Part shown: positions 24,059 to 30,543 of the stretch, in pieces
Layout of the letters: each line of letters begins with the position of its first letter
Position numbering within the stretch: the stretch's first letter is position 1
Source of the DNA: Thermoplasmata archaeon
GTDB taxonomy: Archaea; Thermoplasmatota; Thermoplasmata; Thermoplasmatales; Thermoplasmataceae
Direction: 5' to 3'
Assembly (NCBI GenBank): GCA_021833045.1
Contig: JAKBGP010000003.1
Coordinates: 1-30,543 of the forward strand
Length of the DNA: 30,543 bases
The notes under the pieces: generated by a model
What the model was told of the DNA's origin: nothing
The model's database searches: none
What the model saw: the letters and a program-made list of their open reading frames with translations, nothing else
Made by a program: the position numbers and the translations under genes

Positions 24059-24736
24059 CTATAAATCCTTTTTTAGAATATCAATAAAATATTCCTCATT
24101 TTTTCTTTCCAGTTTTCTGTAGGATGATTGGAGAATATCTAGAATTGAATTCATTATCTTATCCTTTTCAATTCCAAGGTACCCCATAACTTCAGAATCA
24201 AGTCCGCACGGTCTTATCTTCATGAAACCTTCAAGGGACGCTTCTCCATAATTTACCGCCAGTCCATGGTACGATACACCCCTATCTATTTTCATTCCAA
24301 GGGAGCAGACTTTTTTGTCACCATTTGGGGAATTAGTTACCCAAATGCCAGGTTCTTCTCCAAGATGTGGTTCATAGCCGAGTTCTGTGAATGAATTCAT
24401 CACTATCTTTTCTAGCGTCTGGACGAACAATCTAACATCCTTTCTCTCATTTTCATTAAAAACTCTAACAATTGGATAAATTACCAGCTGTCCAGGCCCA
24501 TGGTAGGTTACATCCCCGCCTCTTTCAATGAGTATCGGATTTAGACCCTTATAATTCTCTGGGTTTGCACCCCGGCCTATGGTGTATACTCCAGGAGAAT
24601 GTTCAACAAAAATAAACGTATCTTCTATTAGATCGTTATACCTTAAAAAATGAAGTTTTTTCTGGAAATTCCAGACTTCTTCATACTCTCGTATTCCAAG
24701 ATCAAGAAATTGGCTTGAAGTGGAGAGGTTTATCAT
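24059..24736 (-). CDS. lipB: Octanoyl-[acyl carrier] protein transferase LipB
   Basis: Transfers an octanoyl group to the lipoyl-domain lysine, the first step of lipoate assembly on protein. 225 residues with the family motifs: LDLGIREYEEVWNFQ near the N-terminus, YTIGRGANPENY, ERGGDVTYHGPGQLVIYPI, KKVCSLGMKI (Lys142, acid/base) and FMKIRPCGLDSE (Cys177, acyl-thioester). The ATG at 24736 lies within the lpdA frame, a 35-base overlap, but the conserved DLG..Y...W..Q block starts at residue 12, so a much later start is unlikely. It is the last gene of the lipA-E1-E2-E3-lipB operon. The natural octanoyl donor in an archaeon lacking type II fatty acid synthesis is unclear. Confidence 0.93.
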   Translation of the reverse strand: MINLSTSSQFLDLGIREYEEVWNFQKKLHFLRYNDLIEDTFIFVEHSPGVYTIGRGANPENYKGLNPILIERGGDVTYHGPGQLVIYPIVRVFNENERKDVRLFVQTLEKIVMNSFTELGYEPHLGEEPGIWVTNSPNGDKKVCSLGMKIDRGVSYHGLAVNYGEASLEGFMKIRPCGLDSEVMGYLGIEKDKIMNSILDILQSSYRKLERKNEEYFIDILKKDL

Positions 24737-26024
24737 ACGCTATCTCAGCCGATTCCTGTATACCTTCAGAGAGTGTTGGGTGAGGGTGAATAGTTGATCC
24801 AATATCCTCTACATTCATACCCGTTTCAACAGCAAGACTGAGCTCACTTATCATCTCGGAAGCACGAGGTGCAGCAATTCCAGCTCCAGTCACAGTACCA
24901 TCTTCATCATAATATATGCTGTAGAATCCATTTGAACTGTTGAGCCCCTGGCTTCTACCATTTGCCGCAAGTGGGTATCTTGTGGATTTCTGTCCTCTAC
25001 TCCCGGTAAATGCAATTTCTGGATCTGAATAAACAACCATTGGCATTGCGTAATAATCTACAGTTGTTTTGTCACCTGCGATGTTATGTGCAGCCACCCT
25101 ACCATCATAGAAAGCTCTATGCGCTAGCATCGGTCCTCCTGTGGATACATCACCAACCGCGTATACACCTCTTTCACTTGTCATCTTGTACTTATCTGTC
25201 TTTATGAATCCATTTTCCATCTCAAGTTTCAGGGTTTCCAGACCGAATCCCTCAGTGTTAGGTTTCCGGCCTACTGTGACGAGAACTGCTTCAGCTGAAA
25301 TGCTTGCACCCGATTCCATCTTGACAAAATATTTATCCTTCTTCTCAACAGATGAAACCTTTGCGGAAAGAAGAATCCTAATACCCATTTCCTTCATCTT
25401 CCTCTCTACAGGCTTTATGAGCTCTGGATCAATACCTGTAAGAATACTCGGCAGCATTTCAATTAGTGTTACCTGTGCTCCCAGTTTTGCAAAGGCAGTT
25501 CCAAGTTCCACTCCTATGTATCCACCGCCTATAATGACTAGATCCTTTGGAACAGTCTTTATGTCCAGAATCTCCTTGTTGTACATCACATCCTTGAAAG
25601 CATCTATTCTTGTTGGAGATGATCCTGTGGCAATAACAAGGCTGTCGCATTGATGAGTCTCGGAACCAATCTGCACATGCTGCTTATCCACTATTTTGGC
25701 ATCCCCATTAATTATTTTCACTCCGTATGCCCTGCAAAGTGTTTCAACACCAGATACAAGTCTGTTTATCATTGACCATTTCCATCCCTGCCACTGGTTC
25801 ATATCAATGTTGTAACTGAGTCTTACACCTGGAAGAGTCTTAAGATAGGATAAGCTCTCTGACATTTCTATAAGTGCCTTGGATGGGATACATCCATAAT
25901 TCAGACATTCTCCACCAACTTTATTTTTCTCAACCAGCAAAACGCTTCTTCCCAGCTGACCAAGTCTGATTGCAGTAGAATATCCACCCGGCCCACCGCC
26001 AATAATTATAGCATCATATTTCAT
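24702..26024 (-). CDS. lpdA: Dihydrolipoyl dehydrogenase (E3)
   Basis: FAD enzyme that reoxidises the dihydrolipoyl arm of E2 with NAD. 440 residues: FAD motif IIIGGGPGGYSTAI, redox disulfide Cys40/Cys45 in GGECLNYGCIPSKAL, NAD motif VIIGGGYIGVELG, second FAD motif YAVGDVSTGGPMLAHRA, and the C-terminal dimer-interface catalytic His-Glu pair in IHPHPTLSEGIQE. Complete and normal, a little shorter than bacterial E3 (about 460-470). AGGTGA lies upstream of the ATG, which comes 4 bases after the E2 stop codon. Encoded with its E1 and E2 partners. Confidence 0.96.
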   Translation of the reverse strand: MKYDAIIIGGGPGGYSTAIRLGQLGRSVLLVEKNKVGGECLNYGCIPSKALIEMSESLSYLKTLPGVRLSYNIDMNQWQGWKWSMINRLVSGVETLCRAYGVKIINGDAKIVDKQHVQIGSETHQCDSLVIATGSSPTRIDAFKDVMYNKEILDIKTVPKDLVIIGGGYIGVELGTAFAKLGAQVTLIEMLPSILTGIDPELIKPVERKMKEMGIRILLSAKVSSVEKKDKYFVKMESGASISAEAVLVTVGRKPNTEGFGLETLKLEMENGFIKTDKYKMTSERGVYAVGDVSTGGPMLAHRAFYDGRVAAHNIAGDKTTVDYYAMPMVVYSDPEIAFTGSRGQKSTRYPLAANGRSQGLNSSNGFYSIYYDEDGTVTGAGIAAPRASEMISELSLAVETGMNVEDIGSTIHPHPTLSEGIQESAEIAYDKPLHFKPIS

Positions 26025-26028
26025 ATGA

Positions 26029-27417
26029 TCACCTTATCAGGAAAGATATGGGGTCCTCCAGATATGATTTTACCTTTACAATAAATCTGGCTGCATCTGC
26101 ACCATCTATAAGTCTATGATCGCATGAAAGTGAGATTATTGTACTGTCATCTCCTGATTCGAAATTAGTTCCTTTCTTTGTAGATCTGTGAACTGCAAGT
26201 ATGGCAACCTCCGGATAATTAATGATCGGTGTTGATATTAATCCACCAATAGACCCAACATTAGATATTGTAAAGGTTGAATCCTGCACGTCCGTTAGGG
26301 TTAACTTATTTTCTCTGGCCTTCTTTGCAAGATCGGATATCTCAGATGATATCTGGACAACTGATTTATCCAGTGCGTTTTTTACAACAGCTACTGTCAA
26401 TCCAGATGGTGTATCTATTGCAACACCCATATTAATATCCTTTCTGAATATATATCTCTTATTTGCATCATCATAATGGGCATTAAATTTTGGAAACTCG
26501 GTGAGTGCCACTGCTACAGCTTTCACAAAGAATGGTGTTAGAGTAACTTTTGTCCCTTTTTCTTTCATATCGTTCATGGTTTTTGTAAGTTTTGAAATAT
26601 CAACAGTCTCCGCAACCATAAAATGGGGCATGATCTGTTTTGATTTTGACATTTTCTCAAATATCAATCTTCTGAGACCATGAGGTTCGAAGATCTGATC
26701 TCCCTCAGATGTATTCGTGGTCTCTTCCACATGAAGGGCTGGCTCAGGCTCCTTTGGCTGTGGTGGGGGACTCACTTTAGGTTCTTCCCTAATAGGAGTC
26801 GGTTCCTGCATCTTCTGGCTCTGTGCCTCAGCAGCCTTTGGCTGTTCAACCTGCCTGGCAGTTACTGGCGGTACAGGTGCCATCTTTATACCGGAAGTTT
26901 TGGGCGCTCCAGCCTTTTGTTTCATCTCTCTTTCAGCATTATCCAGATCTTCCAGAGTCACCCTTCCATTAGGTCCGGTTGGTGTTATGGTATCCAGATC
27001 TATGCCCCTATCTTTCGCAATCCTCCTTATTGTAGGAGAAGCCAGTATTCTTCTATTCTGATCATCATTCATCACTTTCTTTTCACCTCCCTCCTCTTTA
27101 TCTGCTTCGGATACAGATATACTTTCCTGGGATTCATTCTTAACCACAGACGCAGGTTCAGGTTTCTTTTCTTCAGTCTTTGATCCATCATCAATCTCTA
27201 TGATGACTTCTCCAACTTTAACAACCTGTCCTTCCTTAAAAAGTATTCTATTAACCTTTCCTTCTACTGGACTGGGTACGTTTATATTGACCTTATCAGT
27301 CATTATTTCTACCATATCCTGCTCTTTCTTTACAACGTCGCCTTCTTTGACGATCCACTTTATTATTTCCCCTTCTGTGACACCCTCTCCGATGTCCGGC
27401 AAAGTAAATTTAAACAT
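26029..27417 (-). CDS. 2-oxoacid dehydrogenase E2 (dihydrolipoamide acyltransferase)
   Basis: Core of the complex, carrying acyl groups on its lipoyl arm. From ATG 27417 it has 462 residues. One lipoyl domain (1-77) with the lipoylated Lys42 in EIMTDKVNI; a charged linker; a peripheral-subunit-binding domain (about 122-159, ASPTIRRIAKDRGIDL); a long Pro/Glu/Ala linker (about 165-240); and the catalytic domain (247-462) with His434 and Asp438 in SCDHRLIDGADA. The GTG at 27426 is also in frame, but AGGTGA 6-10 bases before the ATG favours the latter. Lys42 is the target of LipB and LipA encoded in the same operon. Confidence 0.95.
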   Translation of the reverse strand: MFKFTLPDIGEGVTEGEIIKWIVKEGDVVKKEQDMVEIMTDKVNINVPSPVEGKVNRILFKEGQVVKVGEVIIEIDDGSKTEEKKPEPASVVKNESQESISVSEADKEEGGEKKVMNDDQNRRILASPTIRRIAKDRGIDLDTITPTGPNGRVTLEDLDNAEREMKQKAGAPKTSGIKMAPVPPVTARQVEQPKAAEAQSQKMQEPTPIREEPKVSPPPQPKEPEPALHVEETTNTSEGDQIFEPHGLRRLIFEKMSKSKQIMPHFMVAETVDISKLTKTMNDMKEKGTKVTLTPFFVKAVAVALTEFPKFNAHYDDANKRYIFRKDINMGVAIDTPSGLTVAVVKNALDKSVVQISSEISDLAKKARENKLTLTDVQDSTFTISNVGSIGGLISTPIINYPEVAILAVHRSTKKGTNFESGDDSTIISLSCDHRLIDGADAARFIVKVKSYLEDPISFLIR

Positions 27418-27422
27418 TTTTA

Positions 27423-28397
27423 TCACCTGTACTGCTGCATTTTATTTACAGCTTTGAGTATCCTCATCTCATTTGGCAAATAATAATCCTCTAATCTGTA
27501 TGGGAAGGGTGTGTCAGGACCAGTTACCCTCATTATCGGACCCAGCAGATAATCAATTGCCCTTTCTGCTATAAATGCCGATATTTCCGCTCCCATACCA
27601 AGGGTTCTTGGTGCTTCATGAACTATAATTACCCTACCAGTTTTCTTGACTGAATTTAGTATTGTTTCACCGTCATATGGAACGAGTGTCCTTAAATCAA
27701 TAACATCTGCATCAAGGTTATTTTTGCTTACTGTGTTCATCACTGTAGGAACCATGGAACCATAGGTTATAAATGTAAAGTCATTCCCTTCATGCAAAAG
27801 TGATGCTTTTCCTATGGGAATCTCATACTCTTCTTCTGGAACTTCCTGTTTCTGGCTTCTATAGAGCTTTTTAGGCTCCAGGAATATAACCGGATCATTC
27901 ATCCTCAGACTTTTTATCAGCAAACCCTTTGCATCATATGGATTGGATGGAGTGACAACCGTAAGACCTGCCGTGTGAGCAAAATATGCCTCTCCACTCT
28001 GTGAATGGTAAAGACCACCTTTTATACCTCCACCATATGGTGTCCTCAGAACCATGGGAACATTATATTCACCACCACTCCTGTATCTTATTTTTGCAGC
28101 CTGATTCACAATTTGATCAAAAGCTGTGTAAATGAAATCCTGAAACTGGATCTCTGGAACTGCTCTCAATCCAGTTAAGGACATGCCTATGGCCATTCCT
28201 ACAATTCCAAGTTCAACGAGAGGCATATCTATAACCCTTTCTGCACCATATTTCTTTTGCAGTCCTTCTGTTACTCTGAATACCCCACCATCAACACCAA
28301 TATCCTCTCCTAGAAGAATTATGGAAGTATCTCTTGTCATCATATAATCAAGTGTTGAATTAATGGACTGGACAAGGTTCATAGTTTTGGAACTCAT
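27423..28397 (-). CDS. 2-oxoacid dehydrogenase E1 beta subunit
   Basis: 324 residues, normal for E1 beta of heterotetrameric pyruvate or branched-chain dehydrogenases. Motifs: LGEDIGVDGGVFRVTEGL (cofactor-side Glu loop), MPLVELGIVGMAIGMSLTGLR, EIQFQDFIY, RSGGEYNVPMVLRTPYGGGIKGGLYHSQS (read in parts) and the C-terminal ITGPD-like VTGPDTPFPY. The ATG overlaps the E1 alpha stop codon (ATGA), so the two subunits are translationally coupled for equal output. The LipA-to-LipB gene order shows it belongs to a dedicated lipoyl complex operon. Confidence 0.95.
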   Translation of the reverse strand: MSSKTMNLVQSINSTLDYMMTRDTSIILLGEDIGVDGGVFRVTEGLQKKYGAERVIDMPLVELGIVGMAIGMSLTGLRAVPEIQFQDFIYTAFDQIVNQAAKIRYRSGGEYNVPMVLRTPYGGGIKGGLYHSQSGEAYFAHTAGLTVVTPSNPYDAKGLLIKSLRMNDPVIFLEPKKLYRSQKQEVPEEEYEIPIGKASLLHEGNDFTFITYGSMVPTVMNTVSKNNLDADVIDLRTLVPYDGETILNSVKKTGRVIIVHEAPRTLGMGAEISAFIAERAIDYLLGPIMRVTGPDTPFPYRLEDYYLPNEMRILKAVNKMQQYR

Positions 28398-29386
28398 AGT
28401 ATCTCACCTCTTTCCTCATCAATAATCCAGTTAGAGTTCTCATAAACATCCTGGAACATTGTCTCTGGGGCGGGAGGAGCTATCTTCTCTCTCTCATCAA
28501 ATATTCTATCTATACGTTCTTTTGCGTCTGTCTTTATTTTTTCTATGGTCTGATCATCTATATAATTAAGCATCTTTAGCTTCCTCTCTGCTATGACTAT
28601 GGGATCTTTGTCCGAGCCTTCTTTTACATCATCAGCCCTGTATTTGGAAGGATCATCTGAGGTTGAATGTGGTCCCATTCTGTAACTTACTGCCTCTATA
28701 AGAACTGGTTTTCCATCAACCCTAACCCTGTCTATTTCTTCCTTTGAGACCTTATACATCTCTAGAAGATCGTTTCCATCTACCTTAACGCCTCTCATTC
28801 CGTAGGCATCTGCTTTCTTCCATATTTCTGCTCTTGTCTGCTTCTCAACTGGAAGAGAGATTGCCCACTTATTGTTTTCACATAGGAAAACTACGGGAAG
28901 ATCAAAATCTGCAGCTATATTTAGTGCTGCGTGAAAATCTGGTGTGGAAGTTGAACCATCACCGAATGTCGCCAGAACAATACCATCTCTTTTAAAGTAC
29001 CTTATGGAATAAGCTGCTCCTACTGCTAATGGTAGATTGGTGGCTACTGGACTCTGTACAGACATGAAGTTATGATCCCTTGCCGTGTAATGGGAAGGCA
29101 TTTGCCTACCTTTTTCCTTGTCAGAAGAATTTCCCATAATCTGGTCAATAATTGTTCCAGGATCTACGCCTCTATGAAGCATAAGGGGCACATCCCTGTA
29201 ATATTCAAACAGGATATCCTGATCTTCAAGGGCCATGGACAATCCAACCTGAGTTGCCTCCTGTCCCATGGTTGGCGTATAAAAACCAACTCTCCCCTGT
29301 CTCTGTGACATTACAATTTTCTTGTCAAGGGTTCTGGATAGTACCATAGCCTTGTATGCGTTTATTATTTTTTCTTTTTCATCCAT
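28394..29386 (-). CDS. 2-oxoacid dehydrogenase E1 alpha subunit, branched-chain-like
   Basis: Thiamine-diphosphate subunit that decarboxylates the 2-oxoacid. 330 residues from ATG 29386. TPP motif GDGSTSTPDFHAALN...CENNKWAIS (about 142-175) is complete. The loop YRMGPHSTSDDPSKYR (about 235-250) is typical of branched-chain E1 alpha (HSTSDD) rather than of pyruvate E1 alpha. The Thermoplasma acidophilum complex is reported to prefer branched-chain 2-oxoacids, which agrees. AGGTGAG supports ATG 29386 over the in-frame GTG at 29398. It follows lipA by about 15 bases. Confidence 0.94.
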   Translation of the reverse strand: MDEKEKIINAYKAMVLSRTLDKKIVMSQRQGRVGFYTPTMGQEATQVGLSMALEDQDILFEYYRDVPLMLHRGVDPGTIIDQIMGNSSDKEKGRQMPSHYTARDHNFMSVQSPVATNLPLAVGAAYSIRYFKRDGIVLATFGDGSTSTPDFHAALNIAADFDLPVVFLCENNKWAISLPVEKQTRAEIWKKADAYGMRGVKVDGNDLLEMYKVSKEEIDRVRVDGKPVLIEAVSYRMGPHSTSDDPSKYRADDVKEGSDKDPIVIAERKLKMLNYIDDQTIEKIKTDAKERIDRIFDEREKIAPPAPETMFQDVYENSNWIIDEERGEIL

Positions 29387-29400
29387 ATACTTTCTCACCT

Positions 29401-30261
29401 TTAATTAAGCTTGATATTTTTAGCGGCCCATGCCTCAAATGCCCTGTATGAAGTCCTTACAAGTGGTCCGGAGGCTACAAATCTGAAACCATGTTTGTAT
29501 CCCATAACCTCGAGTCTTTTGTATCTCTCAGAGGAACAGTATTCCTTCACTTCAATTTGCTTTTTTGATGGTCTTAGATACTGGCCAATGGTCAGTATAT
29601 CCACTCCATTTCGTCTAAGATCCTCCATTGCCTGCTCGACTTCATCATCAGTTTCTCCATGGCCTAACATAATAGAAGACTTTGTAATCATATAGGGGTT
29701 TTCCTCTTTTATATACGAGAGAACAGAGAGCGACTGATCATATCCTGCCCTTGCATCCCTTATAACTGGTGTAAGTCTCCTTACAGTTTCAATGTTATGG
29801 GCCAGAACGTCTGGTTGAGCATCAATAACTGTTTTTATTAACTTCCTCTCTCCTCGGAAATCTGGTATAAGTGCCTCAACCTTGATTCCAAGGCTCTTTA
29901 CCTCCATTATTGTTTTAGCATAATGGGCGGAGCCCTGATCTGGTAGGTCATCCCTATCAACAGAGGTTATGACTGCATATTTAAGACCCATACTTTTAAC
30001 TGAATCCCTAACCTTAATGGGTTCATCAGGATCAAGTTGCTCCATATTTCCGTGTGTGACAGAACAGAATCGGCATCCTCTTGAGCAGTTCTTCCCTAAA
30101 ATCATGAAAGTTGCTGTACCCGACTCCCAGCATTCTGAAACATTAGGGCATCTAGCTTCTTCACAAACAGTATGAAGAGAGTTGCCTCTGATCAGATTGT
30201 TAAGGTTACGAAATGTATCTCCAGTGGGGAGTTTTACTTTAACGTAATCGGGTCTTTCCAT
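29401..30261 (-). CDS. lipA: Lipoyl synthase LipA (radical SAM)
   Basis: Inserts two sulfurs into protein-bound octanoyl groups. 286 residues with both [4Fe-4S] sites: the auxiliary cluster CX4CX5C (Cys33, Cys38, Cys44 in VCEEARCPNVSECW) and the radical-SAM CX3CX2C (Cys59, Cys63, Cys66 in NCSRGCRFCSV), plus the C-terminal RTSYRA that corresponds to the usual R-S-S-Y cluster-ligand motif and keeps the Ser. Promoter-proximal gene of the six-gene operon; the TATA-like element lies at 30282-30291. Having lipA first and lipB last frames the complex genes with their cofactor makers. Confidence 0.96.
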   Translation of the reverse strand: MERPDYVKVKLPTGDTFRNLNNLIRGNSLHTVCEEARCPNVSECWESGTATFMILGKNCSRGCRFCSVTHGNMEQLDPDEPIKVRDSVKSMGLKYAVITSVDRDDLPDQGSAHYAKTIMEVKSLGIKVEALIPDFRGERKLIKTVIDAQPDVLAHNIETVRRLTPVIRDARAGYDQSLSVLSYIKEENPYMITKSSIMLGHGETDDEVEQAMEDLRRNGVDILTIGQYLRPSKKQIEVKEYCSSERYKRLEVMGYKHGFRFVASGPLVRTSYRAFEAWAAKNIKLN

Positions 30262-30281
30262 CAGGGTTATATTTTTTCGTC

Positions 30282-30291
30282 TTATACTAAA
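30282..30291 (-). promoter_or_regulatory. TATA-like element of the lipA-lipB operon
   Basis: On the minus strand TTTAGTATAA lies 21-30 bases upstream of the lipA ATG, preceded by AAAAAAAGATAA. It is the only good promoter candidate for the six-gene operon, whose internal gaps are short or overlapping. Confidence 0.5.
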
Positions 30292-30409
30292 TTATCTTTT
30301 TTTATAAAGGGGTAACATCTTTGGATAGTTATAACTCTCAAGAATTTTTTAGCAGACTTAATAAAATATTGAGAAAATCAATTTAGACATCGTGAGTTCT
30401 ATTCGAAAC

Positions 30410-30417
30410 TTTTATTA
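30410..30417 (+). promoter_or_regulatory. TATA-like element of tRNA-Ile
   Basis: TTTTATTA lies 25-32 bases before the mature tRNA 5' end at 30442, the usual archaeal tRNA promoter distance. Confidence 0.5.
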
Positions 30418-30441
30418 CTTTACGAAAAATCAAGGTCAAAA

Positions 30442-30516
30442 GGGGTCATAGCTTAGCATGGTTTGAGCACCCGGCTGATAACCGGGAGGTCACCGGTTCA
30501 AATCCGGTTGGCCCCA
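30442..30516 (+). tRNA. tRNA-Ile (anticodon GAU)
   Basis: 75 bases fold into a standard cloverleaf. Acceptor stem GGGGTCA (30442-30448) pairs with TGGCCCC (30509-30515) with one G-T pair. D stem GCTT/GAGC. Anticodon stem CCCGG/CCGGG (30470-30474, 30482-30486) closes the loop CTGATAA with anticodon GAT at 30477-30479. T arm ACCGG-TTCAAAT-CCGGT. The discriminator is A and the CCA end is not encoded. No intron. Confidence 0.96.
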
Positions 30517-30543
30517 TTAGTCTCAGGAGATATAGATAAGATT

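Noticed and set aside
25141..25653. 170-codon plus-strand frame opposite lpdA
   Set aside because: Antisense shadow of a strongly conserved enzyme; Ser/Thr/Pro-rich translation with no recognisable domain or promoter.
26680..27183. 167-codon plus-strand frame opposite the E2 gene
   Set aside because: It is antisense to the Pro/Glu-rich linker and lipoyl region of E2; the product is low-complexity Arg/Phe/Leu-rich with no family features.
1..30543. CRISPR arrays, IS elements, prophage or toxin-antitoxin genes
   Set aside because: No regularly spaced repeats, transposase, integrase or terminal inverted repeats were seen on either strand.

Overview
The window looks like the chromosome of a Thermoplasmatales-type euryarchaeon (Thermoplasma, Ferroplasma or Cuniculiplasma relatives). 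The evidence is archaeal-type information genes (SecE, Spt5, stalk proteins L10/P0 and L12 with acidic tails ending in LFG, a DRG GTPase), archaeal metabolism (three-gene HMG-CoA synthase cluster, MptE pterin pyrophosphokinase, DUF373), AT-rich DNA with many AGA/AGG and ATA codons, and TATA-like elements about 25 bases before start codons, which suggests mostly leaderless mRNAs. The genus cannot be settled without a database search. There is no sign of phage, IS element, CRISPR or plasmid functions; this is dense core chromosome.

Layout. Bases 40-3014 (+): secE, spt5, an unrecognised 469-residue gene and a PUA-domain gene, tightly coupled. Bases 3059-3517 (+): peroxiredoxin. Bases 3521-6143 (-): HMG-CoA synthase, thiolase-like protein and DUF35 zinc-ribbon protein of the mevalonate entry step. 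Bases 6346-8394 (+): a small winged-helix protein, a DUF373 membrane protein and mptE. comB (-) follows, then rpl11 and rpl1-rpl10-rpl12 plus a 64-residue membrane protein (+). Bases 11742-12870 are a sparse AT-rich stretch with one predicted membrane-anchored protein (-). Bases 12871-16398 (+): pyroglutamyl peptidase, then a formiminotransferase / cyclodeaminase / threonine ammonia-lyase operon. Bases 16506-19113 (-): drg and purA. Bases 19217-21421 (+): an aminoglycoside-phosphotransferase-like kinase and icd. Bases 21424-22608 (-): a degenerate aldehyde-dehydrogenase-like gene. Bases 23036-24055 (+): a DsrE-like protein and a small membrane protein. Bases 24059-30261 (-): the six-gene operon lipA-E1alpha-E1beta-E2-E3-lipB. 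Bases 30442-30516 (+): tRNA-Ile(GAU).

How the genes work together. The last operon encodes a complete 2-oxoacid dehydrogenase complex with the two enzymes that make and attach its lipoyl cofactor. icd supplies the neighbouring TCA step. The HMG-CoA synthase cluster starts isoprenoid lipid synthesis. The secE/spt5 and rpl11-rpl12 blocks look like two halves of the common archaeal secE-spt5-rpl11-rpl1-rpl10-rpl12 cluster, here separated by about 8 kb.

The most unusual points are a thiolase-like protein lacking both its nucleophilic Cys and a catalytic His beside an intact HMG-CoA synthase; an aldehyde-dehydrogenase-fold protein without a catalytic Cys, behind a long intergenic region with a repeated operator-like motif; and an Spt5 with an extra N-terminal beta-sandwich-like domain. 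All calls come from reading motifs by eye; no alignment or search was run.
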